A stretch of DNA of 26,210 bases, from the NCBI GenBank assembly GCA_046732795.1, contig JBKPNV010000424.1, positions 1 through 26,210 on the forward strand, written 5' to 3'. Made by a program: the position numbers and the translations under genes. Below the pieces are notes generated by a model, which saw only the letters and a program-made list of their open reading frames with translations, did no database searches and was not told where the DNA came from. This DNA comes from Gp6-AA40 sp046732795 (GTDB taxonomy: Bacteria; Acidobacteriota; Vicinamibacteria; Vicinamibacterales; UBA2999). This document shows, piece after piece, positions 6,934 through 14,479 of this stretch. Position 1 is the stretch's first letter, and every line of letters begins with the position of its first letter.

Positions 6934-8670
6934 TCAGTGCGTCGACGTCGTCGCCGCGCTGTCGTAGACGATCTTCCCGCCGACAACGGTCATCGTCGGC
7001 TTGATGTCCTTGATCTGATCCGCCGGCACAGTCAGATAGTCGCGATCGAGCACGACGAGATCGGCCAGCTTGCCTGCCTGGATCGAGCCGAGGTCGTTCT
7101 CGTGGAACACGAAGTACGCGTTCTTGCGCGTGTAGGCGATCAGCGCGTCCTCGCGATCGATCGTCTGGCGGATGACCTTCAGACCGCCAGCCATCTTGCC
7201 GGTGACGGCGAAGGAGAGCGCCGTCATCGGTAAAAACTGGTTGGCGGCGGTTCCGTCGCTACCCAGTCCCCACGTGATGCCGCTCTGTTGAATCGTCGCG
7301 AGCGGCGGCATGTCGTCGGCGCCATTGCCGAATCCCTCGTGCATGATCGCGCCGTTGATGACCGCCCACGGGTGCACGGCGGCATACATGCCCAGCTTCT
7401 TCATGCGTTCGAGCTGAGAGGCATTGATCTGGTTGACGTGCGCCAGCGCCCAGCGCAGGTTCCTGATCGGATACTCCTTGTTGACCGCTTCGATCTGATC
7501 GAGAAACGCATCGATCGTGTCGCGCAGCTCGGCGTGCACGTGGAGCGGCAGGCGTGCCTTCGCGATTTCCATCGCCATCCGGCGCCACTGCGCGAGCTGG
7601 TCGGGCGTAGGCTCCGAGTCGGTCGCAAACATCCGATCGTGCAGCGGCGTATACACGCTCTCCCCGAACACGACATCGTCGATGTCGGTGTCGCCCTGGA
7701 ACAGCTTCATCCGCGAGATCTGCTGGATGGAGCGATCGACCTGCTCAGGCGAGCCGGCCGCCGCGCCGCCAATGCAGAAGATGCGGACCGGAAGGGTGTG
7801 CTCGGCCTTCCATCGCTGCATGATCTTCAACACTTCGGCATCACAGCCGGCGACGCCGAACGAAGTGAGGCCGAAGCGATTGACGTACTGCACCAGCGCG
7901 CGCGTGCTCGCCTCGAGCCGGTCTGGCGGCAGCTTCGGCATCCGTGCTGCGACTGGGCGAGTGGCGGCGATGTCGCCGCGGATGACGCCCGTTGGCTGGC
8001 CTGACGCGTCGCGCATGATCGATCCGCTGACGAAATCCGGCGGATCGGGTTTGCCGGCTTCGATCCCGAACTCTTTCAGCGCGCGGCTGTTCAGGAACAC
8101 CTGATAGTACGACTCCTGCAGCGCCACCGGATTGTCCGGTGCGATCGCGTCGAGCTCCTCGCGCGTGAACGGCTTCCGGTCATCGGTGAACTGCGCGGTG
8201 GCCCAGCCGCCGATGTTGAAGACCCATCCGCCGGGCCCCACGGTCTTTGCGCGACCGCGCAGCATCTCGATCGCCCGCTTCCGCGAATCGACGCCATCGA
8301 ATCGCAGCTCCAGCTCCCACGTGTTGCCCGCGCGAAGCAGGTGAAGATGGTTGTCGATCAACCCGGGGATCGCGGTGCGTCCTCGCAGGTCGATGGTCCT
8401 GGTGTTGGGGCCGGCCAGCTTGGCAATCTCCTGGCTGGAGCCGACCGCCACGATCCGATCGCCTTTGACGGCGACCGCCTGAGCGATCGTGAATCGCTCG
8501 TCCACGGTCACGATCTTGCCGTTCGAAAACACCAGATCCACTGGGGCGCTCGTCTGGCTTGTACCGCCGGAGCCTTGTGCGAAGGCGGAGGTTCGTAAAA
8601 GCTGAAAGCTACCTACGGCCAGGCACAGCACAGCCGCGGTAATCGCGCCATTCGAAGTGCGTCGTTTCAT
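6934..8670 (-). CDS. Secreted amidohydrolase, YtcJ-like (amidohydrolase_3)
   Basis: Metal-dependent hydrolase of the amidohydrolase superfamily, 578 residues, probably exported (hydrophobic stretch 9-31 ending AFAQG). The N-terminal sheet VDLVFSNGKIVTVDERF is followed by IPGLIDNHLHLL, whose HxH (108 and 110) binds the metal at the start of the TIM barrel. Later metal or catalytic candidates are in PLHVHAELRD, WALAHVNQ and GLGSDGTAAN. The C-terminal segment (IQAGKLADLVVLDRDYLTVP, then GGKIVYDS) is the classic closing sheet. YtcJ-like proteins act on N-acyl or formamide-type substrates; the true substrate is unknown. The Shine-Dalgarno is weak (GAGG 3 nt from the ATG). It may be read with the small gene upstream (91-nt gap), but the downstream cytochrome pair has its own promoter. 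Confidence 0.88.
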   Translation of the reverse strand: MKRRTSNGAITAAVLCLAVGSFQLLRTSAFAQGSGGTSQTSAPVDLVFSNGKIVTVDERFTIAQAVAVKGDRIVAVGSSQEIAKLAGPNTRTIDLRGRTAIPGLIDNHLHLLRAGNTWELELRFDGVDSRKRAIEMLRGRAKTVGPGGWVFNIGGWATAQFTDDRKPFTREELDAIAPDNPVALQESYYQVFLNSRALKEFGIEAGKPDPPDFVSGSIMRDASGQPTGVIRGDIAATRPVAARMPKLPPDRLEASTRALVQYVNRFGLTSFGVAGCDAEVLKIMQRWKAEHTLPVRIFCIGGAAAGSPEQVDRSIQQISRMKLFQGDTDIDDVVFGESVYTPLHDRMFATDSEPTPDQLAQWRRMAMEIAKARLPLHVHAELRDTIDAFLDQIEAVNKEYPIRNLRWALAHVNQINASQLERMKKLGMYAAVHPWAVINGAIMHEGFGNGADDMPPLATIQQSGITWGLGSDGTAANQFLPMTALSFAVTGKMAGGLKVIRQTIDREDALIAYTRKNAYFVFHENDLGSIQAGKLADLVVLDRDYLTVPADQIKDIKPTMTVVGGKIVYDSAATTSTH

Positions 8671-8761
8671 AGGCCTCGTTTCTGCGATGCCGCACGATCA
8701 TGCTCGCGGCTCCCAACGAAGGCAAGAGGCTGGAAGCCCTGGTGTCACCGAGACCCCAAGG

Positions 8762-8977
8762 TCACCAAATCAGCCAATAAACGACGAGGACCCAGAAGGG
8801 GAGCGAGAGCGAGAGGGCGAGGAGGATGCCCCGGGCGGGGTTCAGCGGATCGTGCGTGTCCTCGAACGTCTCATCGGCGCGGCCGACCACGTCGATTTCA
8901 TCGGCCTCGTGGCGAGCGCCGGAATCGACAATGTCGAGCTCCGAGAATGGCCGATCTGCGACAGTCCGAGAGGCCAT
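8762..8977 (-). CDS. Small tail-anchored membrane protein, unknown function
   Basis: Unrecognised protein of 71 residues. The first 48 are polar and acidic (EADEIDVVGRADETFEDTHD), then a single C-terminal hydrophobic helix of about 22 residues (GILLALSLSLPFWVLVVYW) runs nearly to the end, so it is probably tail-anchored in the inner membrane with the N-terminus in the cytoplasm. Third codon positions are strongly G/C from about codon 10 onward, supporting a real gene. I chose the ATG at 8977; a TTG at 9049 would add 24 residues, but the candidate promoter elements lie inside that extension. There is no strong ribosome-binding site, which lowers confidence in the exact start. Confidence 0.6.
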   Translation of the reverse strand: MASRTVADRPFSELDIVDSGARHEADEIDVVGRADETFEDTHDPLNPARGILLALSLSLPFWVLVVYWLIW

Positions 8978-9009
8978 GCTGTGCAACCGAGCAAAGCGCG
9001 GGCCAGCCG

Positions 9010-9037
9010 ATTCTAACGCCGCTAGACGTTGATGCAA
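9010..9037 (-). promoter_or_regulatory. Candidate promoter for the tail-anchored protein
   Basis: On the minus strand TAGAAT (9010-9015, 5 of 6 to the -10 consensus) lies 16 nt downstream of TTGCAT (9032-9037). A perfect TTGACA occurs at 9044-9049 but its spacing to any -10 is poor. Transcription would begin near 9003, 26 nt before the chosen ATG. Confidence 0.4.
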
Positions 9038-9103
9038 CGCGGTTGTCAAGAAAATTTAACAAAAATCGAGTGTTTGGCTACCCGACACAGCACTTCGTTA
9101 ATA

Positions 9104-9119
9104 CCTACGTGAGGGTAGG
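9104..9119 (-). terminator. Short stem-loop after the ATP-grasp gene
   Basis: CCTAC (9104-9108) and GTAGG (9115-9119) pair around a 6-nt loop, 10 nt after the ATP-grasp stop, followed on the minus strand by TATTAA. The stem is short and the T-run is poor. Confidence 0.3.
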
Positions 9120-9129
9120 CGGTGACGAT

Positions 9130-10095
9130 TTACTGAGCGCCGCGTCGGATTTCCGTCTCCAGGAACGTCACCACACGCTCGAACGGTTCGAGGCCGAATG
9201 CGGCCGCAATCGAGGGACGAAGGTTCGAGTTGGCGTTCACGTCGTAGAACACACGGCGCCCGCCAGGCGTCTCGAGATACTCGATGCCGCCGACGTCCAG
9301 ACGGGCTGCGCGGACGATCCTCTTCGCGCTCTCGACCGCTTCACCCGGGACATCGAGGTAGGGATAGAACTCGACCGGCGGCGAGAGCGCCGGCGCTGCT
9401 GCGGGAATCTCGCATGCCCCCACGCCATTCTCCGGGTTGCAGACCGGCGATGGACACAGGTTGAAGCGGCCATGCGTCTTTACGCGCATCGCGTAGAGCA
9501 GTTCGCCGCCGAGAAATTCCAGCCGGACGATGCCCTGCTCCGGATCGTGCGGCAGGTATTCCTGCAACAGGAACAGGTTGTCAGGGAGCCACACCGATGG
9601 ATCGGCAGCAAAGATCGATTCGACATGCGCCAGCGACTCCACCACGTGAATGCGCGCCCCGCTGCCACCTTGATCAGGCTTGAGGATGGCCGGCCATCGA
9701 ATCGCGTCTGCGTACTCGCGAAGCGCGGTGACGTCGTTGAAGGTAATCGACCACGGCGTATCGATGCCGAGTGTGCGCAGCAGCGTGGCTTGTGCGCTCT
9801 TGCTCAACTCGAGGGCGAAGACGTCGGCGCCGTTCAGTACGCGCGCGCCGAGCCGCTCGAGCGTTCGCATGTAGGCGAGCGCGAGCGGAACCGCCCGCGT
9901 GTTCCCGCGGATGTACGCGCTCGGGCTCGCCTGGTTGAAGTACACCTTGGCTGACGCAGACTCGAGATTGCTGAACGCGGCTTGCTTCACGTCGAAGGCG
10001 GCGTATGCCACGCCTCGGCGTTCGAGCGCAGCAAAGAGCGGCTTCTGCCACTCGGGGTGCTCGTGAATGACGACGACATCGGTTTTGGATGCCAT
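9130..10095 (-). CDS. ATP-grasp ligase, RimK-like
   Basis: Predicted cytoplasmic ATP-dependent carboxylate-amine/thiol ligase of 321 residues. A pre-ATP-grasp domain (1-95) is followed by an ATP-binding lysine in WPAILKPDQGGSGARI (K139, glycine-rich loop 141-146), a hinge LFLLQEYLPHD (175-184) and Mg-binding carboxylates in GGIEYLE (about E272) and YDVNANSNLRPS (D285, N287). The last resembles the DVN motif of RimK/glutamate-ligase enzymes. An insertion at 211-230 carries three cysteines (C214, C219, C228), which is unusual. No peptide precursor, amino-acid biosynthesis or tailoring gene is adjacent, so the substrate is unknown. It is divergent from the alpha/beta hydrolase across 127 bp. Confidence 0.85.
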   Translation of the reverse strand: MASKTDVVVIHEHPEWQKPLFAALERRGVAYAAFDVKQAAFSNLESASAKVYFNQASPSAYIRGNTRAVPLALAYMRTLERLGARVLNGADVFALELSKSAQATLLRTLGIDTPWSITFNDVTALREYADAIRWPAILKPDQGGSGARIHVVESLAHVESIFAADPSVWLPDNLFLLQEYLPHDPEQGIVRLEFLGGELLYAMRVKTHGRFNLCPSPVCNPENGVGACEIPAAAPALSPPVEFYPYLDVPGEAVESAKRIVRAARLDVGGIEYLETPGGRRVFYDVNANSNLRPSIAAAFGLEPFERVVTFLETEIRRGAQ

Positions 10096-10133
10096 GCCGC
10101 CATAGTGTCACACTGCCGGACGGCGTGGAGCGT

Positions 10134-10142
10134 TGCTATAAT
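10134..10142 (+). promoter_or_regulatory. Extended -10 promoter for alpha/beta hydrolase
   Basis: TGCTATAAT (10134-10142) is a perfect extended -10 element. The hexamer 17 nt upstream (TGCCGG) is a poor -35, as is common for extended -10 promoters. The start would be near 10149, giving a leader of about 74 nt. Confidence 0.6.
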
Positions 10143-10222
10143 CCGCGTCCGCCGGCATTGATCAAAGTCGCGGGTCTAATACCGCGCCTCTATCTGCGCA
10201 CGTATCTGGATAAGGTGAAGAC

Positions 10223-11242
10223 ATGGGTCGCACGCTGATCATCGCCATCCTTCTCGCTGCTGCTTTCGTCGGATCGACGGCGGCCTCTGCACAGGAGCCG
10301 CCCGCCGCGCCACCCGCTGGTTGGGGGCCGATGAGCATCAACCTCGAGGATGTTCCTTATCCCCATCCAGTTTCGTATTTCTCCTTCACACTGGAAGATC
10401 AGGACGTCCGCATGGCCTACATGGACGTTGCGCCGATTGGCACGCCCAACGGCAAGAGCGTCATCCTCCTCCATGGCATGAATTTCTTCGGCGAGGCGTG
10501 GACCGACACGATCGAACTCCTTCGCAAGGAAGGCTACCGGGTCGTTGTGCCGGACCAGATCGGGTTTGGCCGATCCTCGAAGCCGATCTTGCACTATTCG
10601 ATCAGCACGCACGCCGCCAACACCAAGCGTCTCATCGACCACCTGGGCATCAGGACGACGGATATCGTGACGCATTCGATGGGTGGGATGGTGGCGAGCC
10701 GCTTCGCGTCATCGTATCCGGACGCAGTCGGCAGTCTCGCGATGATCAATCAGATCGGGCTCACGGATGCGCGCGCCCAGCGACCATGGCGCGAGACGTC
10801 AGAGGTGTACAAAGCCAACCTCGCGCGCGACTACACGGAAATCGTGCGCGGCATGCGTGCCTACTACGTGAACTGGAAGCCCGAATACATGAAGTACGTG
10901 AAGATCCACTACGGCTGGATCACCAGCGGCGACTGGCCGCGCATGGCCATGGTGCGCGCGTTACAGCAGCAGGCTATCTACGCGGATCCGGTCGTCGACG
11001 ACTGGCCGCGTATCAAGGCGCGTACGCTCGTCATCGGCGGTGAAAAAGACGGCGCCGATTACCCAGGCCAAGCGCGACATGTGAGCGAGACCGTGCAGAA
11101 CGGTCAGCTCTACATCATTCCGAACGTGGGTCACAACCCGCAGTTCGAAGCGCCCGACCTCCTCTATCCGCCGCTCCTCCGGTTTCTGAAAGGGGAGGAC
11201 GTCGGAACGAAGAAGACGTCGACTACTGCAGCACGCCGGTGA
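10223..11242 (+). CDS. Secreted alpha/beta hydrolase
   Basis: Exported serine hydrolase of 339 residues. Signal peptide 1-23 (MGRTLIIAILLAAAFVGSTA then ASA-Q). Alpha/beta hydrolase features are the oxyanion strand ILLHGMNFFG (81-90), the turn PDQIGFGRSSKP (110-121), the nucleophile elbow THSMGG (150-155, Ser152), a probable acid Asp276 in GGEKDGADYP, and the catalytic His304 in NVGHNPQFEAP. The residue two before the nucleophile is Thr rather than the usual Gly. The catalytic set is complete, so it should be active; the layout suits an epoxide hydrolase-, haloperoxidase- or esterase-like enzyme, but the substrate cannot be told. AAGGTG (10212-10217) lies 5 nt before the ATG. Its last 20 nt overlap the 3' end of the convergent YVTN gene. 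Confidence 0.88.
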   Translation: MGRTLIIAILLAAAFVGSTAASAQEPPAAPPAGWGPMSINLEDVPYPHPVSYFSFTLEDQDVRMAYMDVAPIGTPNGKSVILLHGMNFFGEAWTDTIELLRKEGYRVVVPDQIGFGRSSKPILHYSISTHAANTKRLIDHLGIRTTDIVTHSMGGMVASRFASSYPDAVGSLAMINQIGLTDARAQRPWRETSEVYKANLARDYTEIVRGMRAYYVNWKPEYMKYVKIHYGWITSGDWPRMAMVRALQQQAIYADPVVDDWPRIKARTLVIGGEKDGADYPGQARHVSETVQNGQLYIIPNVGHNPQFEAPDLLYPPLLRFLKGEDVGTKKTSTTAARR

Positions 11243-12248
11243 CGTTGCGTTTCGGCACGTAGCCGACTGGAATTCGGGCGACTTCCTTCATCGTTGCGAT
11301 GTCGACCACCGAGACGTCATTGGTCACGGGGTTGGCGACGTAGGCTTTCTTGCCGTCCGGCGTGAGCGTCACCCAGCCTGCGCCCTTTCCACCCAACTCT
11401 GCGCCGCCGAGCAGCTTCAGATCCGGAAGCGAGTACGAGTAGAGGTAATTGTTCAAGCGGCTGCACACCACAAGCGTCTTGCCGTCCGACGTCACCGCCA
11501 TGCCGTGGGATGGATCCGACCCCTCAGGAACGGTGGGTTTTCCGGGAGGCAGTTCCGGATTGTTGATGCGGCGAATCTCTTTCTGGGTCGCGAAGTCGAC
11601 CACGGCAAAGCCGTTCAGGCCGGTCAGCTGCGCGAAGATCCACTTCGTCGAGCCATCGGGGTTCCAGCTGAATGTCATCGGGCGAATGCCGAGATCCATG
11701 TCGAGCGTCCACACGGGCTCGTCGGTCTGCGCGTCGATGACGTTGATTGTCTTGCCCTGGATCGAGCCAGCGACGACGTACTTCCCATCAGGCGTGACGT
11801 AGGCGTTGTGAATCGTGCCCTTGGTCGGCACCGTCTTGACGCGCTTCAGCGCCACGGTGTCGATCACGTCGACGCCGCCGGGTGCCTGGATGATGCCGAC
11901 ATACACCTTGCGACCGTCTTTGCCGACGGCCATGTTGTTGGGATGTCCGCTCAGCGGGATGCGATCGGTGACTTTCAGCGTCTTGGCGTCGACGACGTCG
12001 AGCGTGCTCTCGGCCTCGTCGCTGACGTAGATGCGTTTGCCATCCGGCGCCACGCCGGCGCCATGGCTCACCTCGATGCCCTCGATGATGCCGGCGACTT
12101 TGTTGGTGGCCGGATCGATGAGGTGAACGTTGTCACCGGCGCTGTTGGTCTGGACGATTCTGACCTTTTGCGCGGCCAGTGAGGCGGTGAACAGAACCGT
12201 GGCCACGAGAACCGTGAGGCCGAGACGAGTGGCGTATCTGATCGTCAT
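11223..12248 (-). CDS. YVTN-family beta-propeller protein, secreted
   Basis: Exported propeller of 341 residues: a signal peptide (MTIRYATRLGLTVLVATVLF, cleavage near SLAAQ) and about seven repeats in the YVTN/surface-antigen style, such as GAGVAPDGKRIYVSDEAEST, NAYVTPDGKYVVAGS and KKAYVANPVTNDVSVVDIAT. Such propellers are scaffolds, and a few bind metals or haem-protein partners; no catalytic motif is visible. I chose the ATG at 12248 because GGAG lies about 6 nt upstream; two further ATG options upstream (12260, 12326) are less likely, the last overlapping the neighbouring gene. It follows the monohaem gene by 32 nt, so the two are probably one operon. Confidence 0.85.
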   Translation of the reverse strand: MTIRYATRLGLTVLVATVLFTASLAAQKVRIVQTNSAGDNVHLIDPATNKVAGIIEGIEVSHGAGVAPDGKRIYVSDEAESTLDVVDAKTLKVTDRIPLSGHPNNMAVGKDGRKVYVGIIQAPGGVDVIDTVALKRVKTVPTKGTIHNAYVTPDGKYVVAGSIQGKTINVIDAQTDEPVWTLDMDLGIRPMTFSWNPDGSTKWIFAQLTGLNGFAVVDFATQKEIRRINNPELPPGKPTVPEGSDPSHGMAVTSDGKTLVVCSRLNNYLYSYSLPDLKLLGGAELGGKGAGWVTLTPDGKKAYVANPVTNDVSVVDIATMKEVARIPVGYVPKRNVTGVLQ

Positions 12249-12280
12249 CGTTAACTCCATAAACCGAAACAGCGTCGCCG

Positions 12281-12712
12281 CTACTTCGCCGTTTGTCCCA
12301 TGATCCAGGCCTTGAGTGTCTGCCACTCCGGCTCACTCTGGGAGCTCCAATGCTTGCCGCCGCTGTGATAGAAGTCGCCGCCGGCTTTTTCGTCCAGCGG
12401 GTGAAGCAGGAGTCTGCTGCTGGCGTTGCCGGGCATAGCGACGCGCTTGACCGCCTCGAAGTTCTTTCGCGACTCCTCGTCGGTCCAGGTCTTGCTACCC
12501 GCCGCCAGCGGCTGCAGCCGCAGCGGCGTGCCCGAGCCATGACATGAGATGCACCTGGCGTGGCCCGGACGCTTCGCCAGGAAGATCGGTTGCACTCGGG
12601 TCTTGAAGAACTCGAAATCGAGCGACGACGCCGATGCGGATGGAGCCGCAGCCGGTTGTTGGCTTGCGGGCCCAGCGAGCGACAGAAGTGCCAAAACGAG
12701 AGTGATAAACAC
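12281..12712 (-). CDS. Secreted monohaem cytochrome c-like protein
   Basis: Exported protein of 143 residues with a signal peptide (MFITLVLALLSLAGPASQ) and one c-type haem motif CISCH (54-58) preceded by DFEFFKTRVQPIFLAKRPGH. This 'FF...VQPIF...CxxCH' pattern is typical of Planctomycetes/Acidobacteriota cytochrome domains (PSCyt1-like) that bind haem in secreted multi-domain proteins. The C-terminal WQTLKAWIMG is the usual closing helix. No clear axial Met is conserved beyond MPGNASSRLL (about 95-104), where the Met could serve. I chose the GTG at 12712 because GGGAGG precedes it by 4-5 nt; a GTG at 12739 would place that site inside the gene. It is the first gene of a pair with the YVTN propeller, suggesting a joint periplasmic redox role (inference). 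Confidence 0.8.
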   Translation of the reverse strand: MFITLVLALLSLAGPASQQPAAAPSASASSLDFEFFKTRVQPIFLAKRPGHARCISCHGSGTPLRLQPLAAGSKTWTDEESRKNFEAVKRVAMPGNASSRLLLHPLDEKAGGDFYHSGGKHWSSQSEPEWQTLKAWIMGQTAK

Positions 12713-12750
12713 GGGCCCTCCCGGGAGACAGAGGTCCACCAGAGGCGCCG

Positions 12751-12756
12751 ATTATA
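12751..12756 (-). promoter_or_regulatory. -10 element for the monohaem-YVTN operon
   Basis: On the minus strand a perfect TATAAT lies at 12751-12756, in the gap after the preceding gene. A weak -35 (TTTCTG, 12775-12780) is 18 nt upstream. Transcription would start near 12744, about 32 nt before the GTG. Confidence 0.5.
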
Positions 12757-12788
12757 CGCCGCGCCCCCGGCAACCAGAAATGTTCGAA

Positions 12789-13826
12789 TTACCGCTTGTC
12801 AGCCTCTTCGGCCCGGGCCGCCGACAACATGCCTCGCAGGCTGTAGTTGCCCTCGTGGCAGGCGTACTCGAGCAGTTCTCCACGCGAACGCTTCCAGGTG
12901 ACCATTGCGGTCCACGGCTTCGTCCACATCGTGGCGTCGTCCACGGTGAACGTGTACTCCAGCGTGTCATCGGCCGTGCGCCGGAACCGTTCGGTAAGAT
13001 GCAGGTTCTGATCCGAGAGCGTGAAGTACCCACCAAAAGGGTTGCCCTTGGGATGGAAGTTGGTGGTTTCGACCACAAGGGTGTCGCCTTCCCATCTTCC
13101 GCGTGAATCACCGAGATACTGGCGCATGGTGGACGGCAGGTGTGCGCGGCCGTCGAGCGGGATGATGCGCGTGTCGTGGATCTTCTCCAGCTGGATTGCC
13201 ACATACTCCGGCGTCTGCACGATGCGGTAGACCGCCATGTACGCTGCGAACAGATCGGGGAAGCCGTAATGGATGCAGCGATCCTGCAGCGTCATGTCCT
13301 GCGCCGAGTTTCCCACCTGTCCGAAACGCCCGGCGGATGCGGCGCGTGCCGTGGCGCCTGCTGGCGTCGGCGGCGGCAGCTTTCCGTCGGACGGATCGAC
13401 GATCAGTGATGTTCTGTGCTCGAAGTACCGGTTCGGCAACCAGTTCTGGCTATAGCTGCCAGTCGCCCCGAGTCCGGCGGGTCGTGTGTCGGCAAGCAAG
13501 GTCAGATAGAGCGCATCGCCGAAGGTCGCCTCCGCCTCCGGCCCGAACAAAGTACGCGCGCGGCGTTCGAACGTGGCCAGTTCCTCGTCCGACAGCCGCG
13601 CCTTGTCGGCGAGCTGCCGCGGCCGCTCCAGAGGAGTAGCGCTGTTGTTCTCCCATACCCCCTCCAGATCCGGGCGGCCATCCGCAGTACGGGGCAGCAC
13701 CCAGCCAGTTGCGCGACCATTCCGCGCGGCGGGAGCCGCCGGTTGCTGAGCCTCGAGCACGGACGCGGTGAAGGCCGCCAGGCTCAAGGCGAAGACGATT
13801 TTCGAACACAGGGCACGACGCGTCAT
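12789..13826 (-). CDS. Secreted 'PDLxGVW' family protein, unknown function
   Basis: Exported protein of 345 residues of a family that is very abundant in Acidobacteriota and has no assigned function. It has a signal peptide (MTRRALCSKIVFALSLAAFT, cleavage near LEAQQ), the family opening DGRPDLEGVWENNSATPLER, then YFEHRTSLIVDPSDGKLPP, DRCIHYGFPDLFA, RIIPLDGRAHLPST, GRWEGDTLVVETTNF and the closing YACHEGNYSLRGMLSAARAE. Family members often precede or follow secreted oxidoreductases and amidohydrolases. The ATG at 13826 is chosen for the GGGGG-rich ribosome-binding site (AAAGGGGGCGGT) just before it; a longer start at 13910 would overlap the next gene. A 3' remnant of a paralogue lies at 16239-16406. 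Confidence 0.85.
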   Translation of the reverse strand: MTRRALCSKIVFALSLAAFTASVLEAQQPAAPAARNGRATGWVLPRTADGRPDLEGVWENNSATPLERPRQLADKARLSDEELATFERRARTLFGPEAEATFGDALYLTLLADTRPAGLGATGSYSQNWLPNRYFEHRTSLIVDPSDGKLPPPTPAGATARAASAGRFGQVGNSAQDMTLQDRCIHYGFPDLFAAYMAVYRIVQTPEYVAIQLEKIHDTRIIPLDGRAHLPSTMRQYLGDSRGRWEGDTLVVETTNFHPKGNPFGGYFTLSDQNLHLTERFRRTADDTLEYTFTVDDATMWTKPWTAMVTWKRSRGELLEYACHEGNYSLRGMLSAARAEEADKR

Positions 13827-13902
13827 ACCGCCCCCTTTAACCGAGTGATTCTGACGCAAACCCCAATGGCTGGCGAGTCTTTTCGCCCCCGCGCGACGGC
13901 CC

Positions 13903-14421
13903 TCATGCATCGATGAGGGTGGTGATACGCCGCCTTTTTCGTTCTCTGAGCGCGCATTCTCGGAGCGTGTCCGCGAGACGCTCCAGGCCCGGGATGCCGT
14001 AGATGAAGACGGTCTGCTGATCCGGATCGGATGAGCGCAGATGGAGCTGGCAATGGCCCGCGAGCCTCATGCCCACCGGCTTGTGGAGATCGAAATCGTC
14101 AATGCGAAAGAGCTCGACGTTCTCCTTGATCTTCGAGAGCAGCCCACGCTCGATGCGGATGCGCTGGCTCGTGATCTCGTAGGAGATCGACCGGCTCTTG
14201 AACCAGTACGGGATGTAGGCGATGCCCACCGTGAGCACCACCAGGAACCACTGGCCGATGCTGTAGATGACGGCCGGATGACCCTCGAACAGCGGTTTTT
14301 CCGTCTCTGCGTCACGGGCGGCGTTGAAAGCCTCCAGGTCCGTGTTGCAGAAACGACATTTGATGGCCGCAGCCTTGATCGTCTCGCCGCAGACCGGGCA
14401 CTGCTTCGTCTCGCCGCTCAT
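13903..14421 (-). CDS. Zinc-ribbon and bacterial PH-domain membrane protein
   Basis: Protein of 172 residues. An N-terminal zinc ribbon has CPVC (8-11) and CRFC (22-25). After a short linker come hydrophobic residues about 49-74 (VIYSIGQWFLVVLTVGIAYI), one long or two short membrane passes, and then a bPH2-like pleckstrin-homology domain (about 75-155: SRSISYEITSQRIRIERGLL, KENVELFRIDDFDLHKPVG, VFIYGIPGLERLADTLRE). Such proteins are widespread, of unknown role, and sit in the inner membrane with ribbon and PH domain in the cytoplasm. The ATG has no strong ribosome-binding site. It is divergent from the next gene across 58 bp and is followed after 76 bp by the PDLxGVW gene. Confidence 0.82.
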   Translation of the reverse strand: MSGETKQCPVCGETIKAAAIKCRFCNTDLEAFNAARDAETEKPLFEGHPAVIYSIGQWFLVVLTVGIAYIPYWFKSRSISYEITSQRIRIERGLLSKIKENVELFRIDDFDLHKPVGMRLAGHCQLHLRSSDPDQQTVFIYGIPGLERLADTLRECALRERKRRRITTLIDA

Positions 14422-14464
14422 ATCTGCAGCAGTATTACACGCTCTTTCTGGACCGACTTGGCGC

Positions 14465-14470
14465 TAATAT
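14465..14470 (+). promoter_or_regulatory. Possible -10 for a leaderless transcript
   Basis: TAATAT (14465-14470) lies only 9 nt before the ATG at 14480, and no Shine-Dalgarno is visible in between. If it is a real -10, the message would start almost at the ATG. No good -35 is visible. Confidence 0.3.
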
Positions 14471-14479
14471 TTGCACGCC

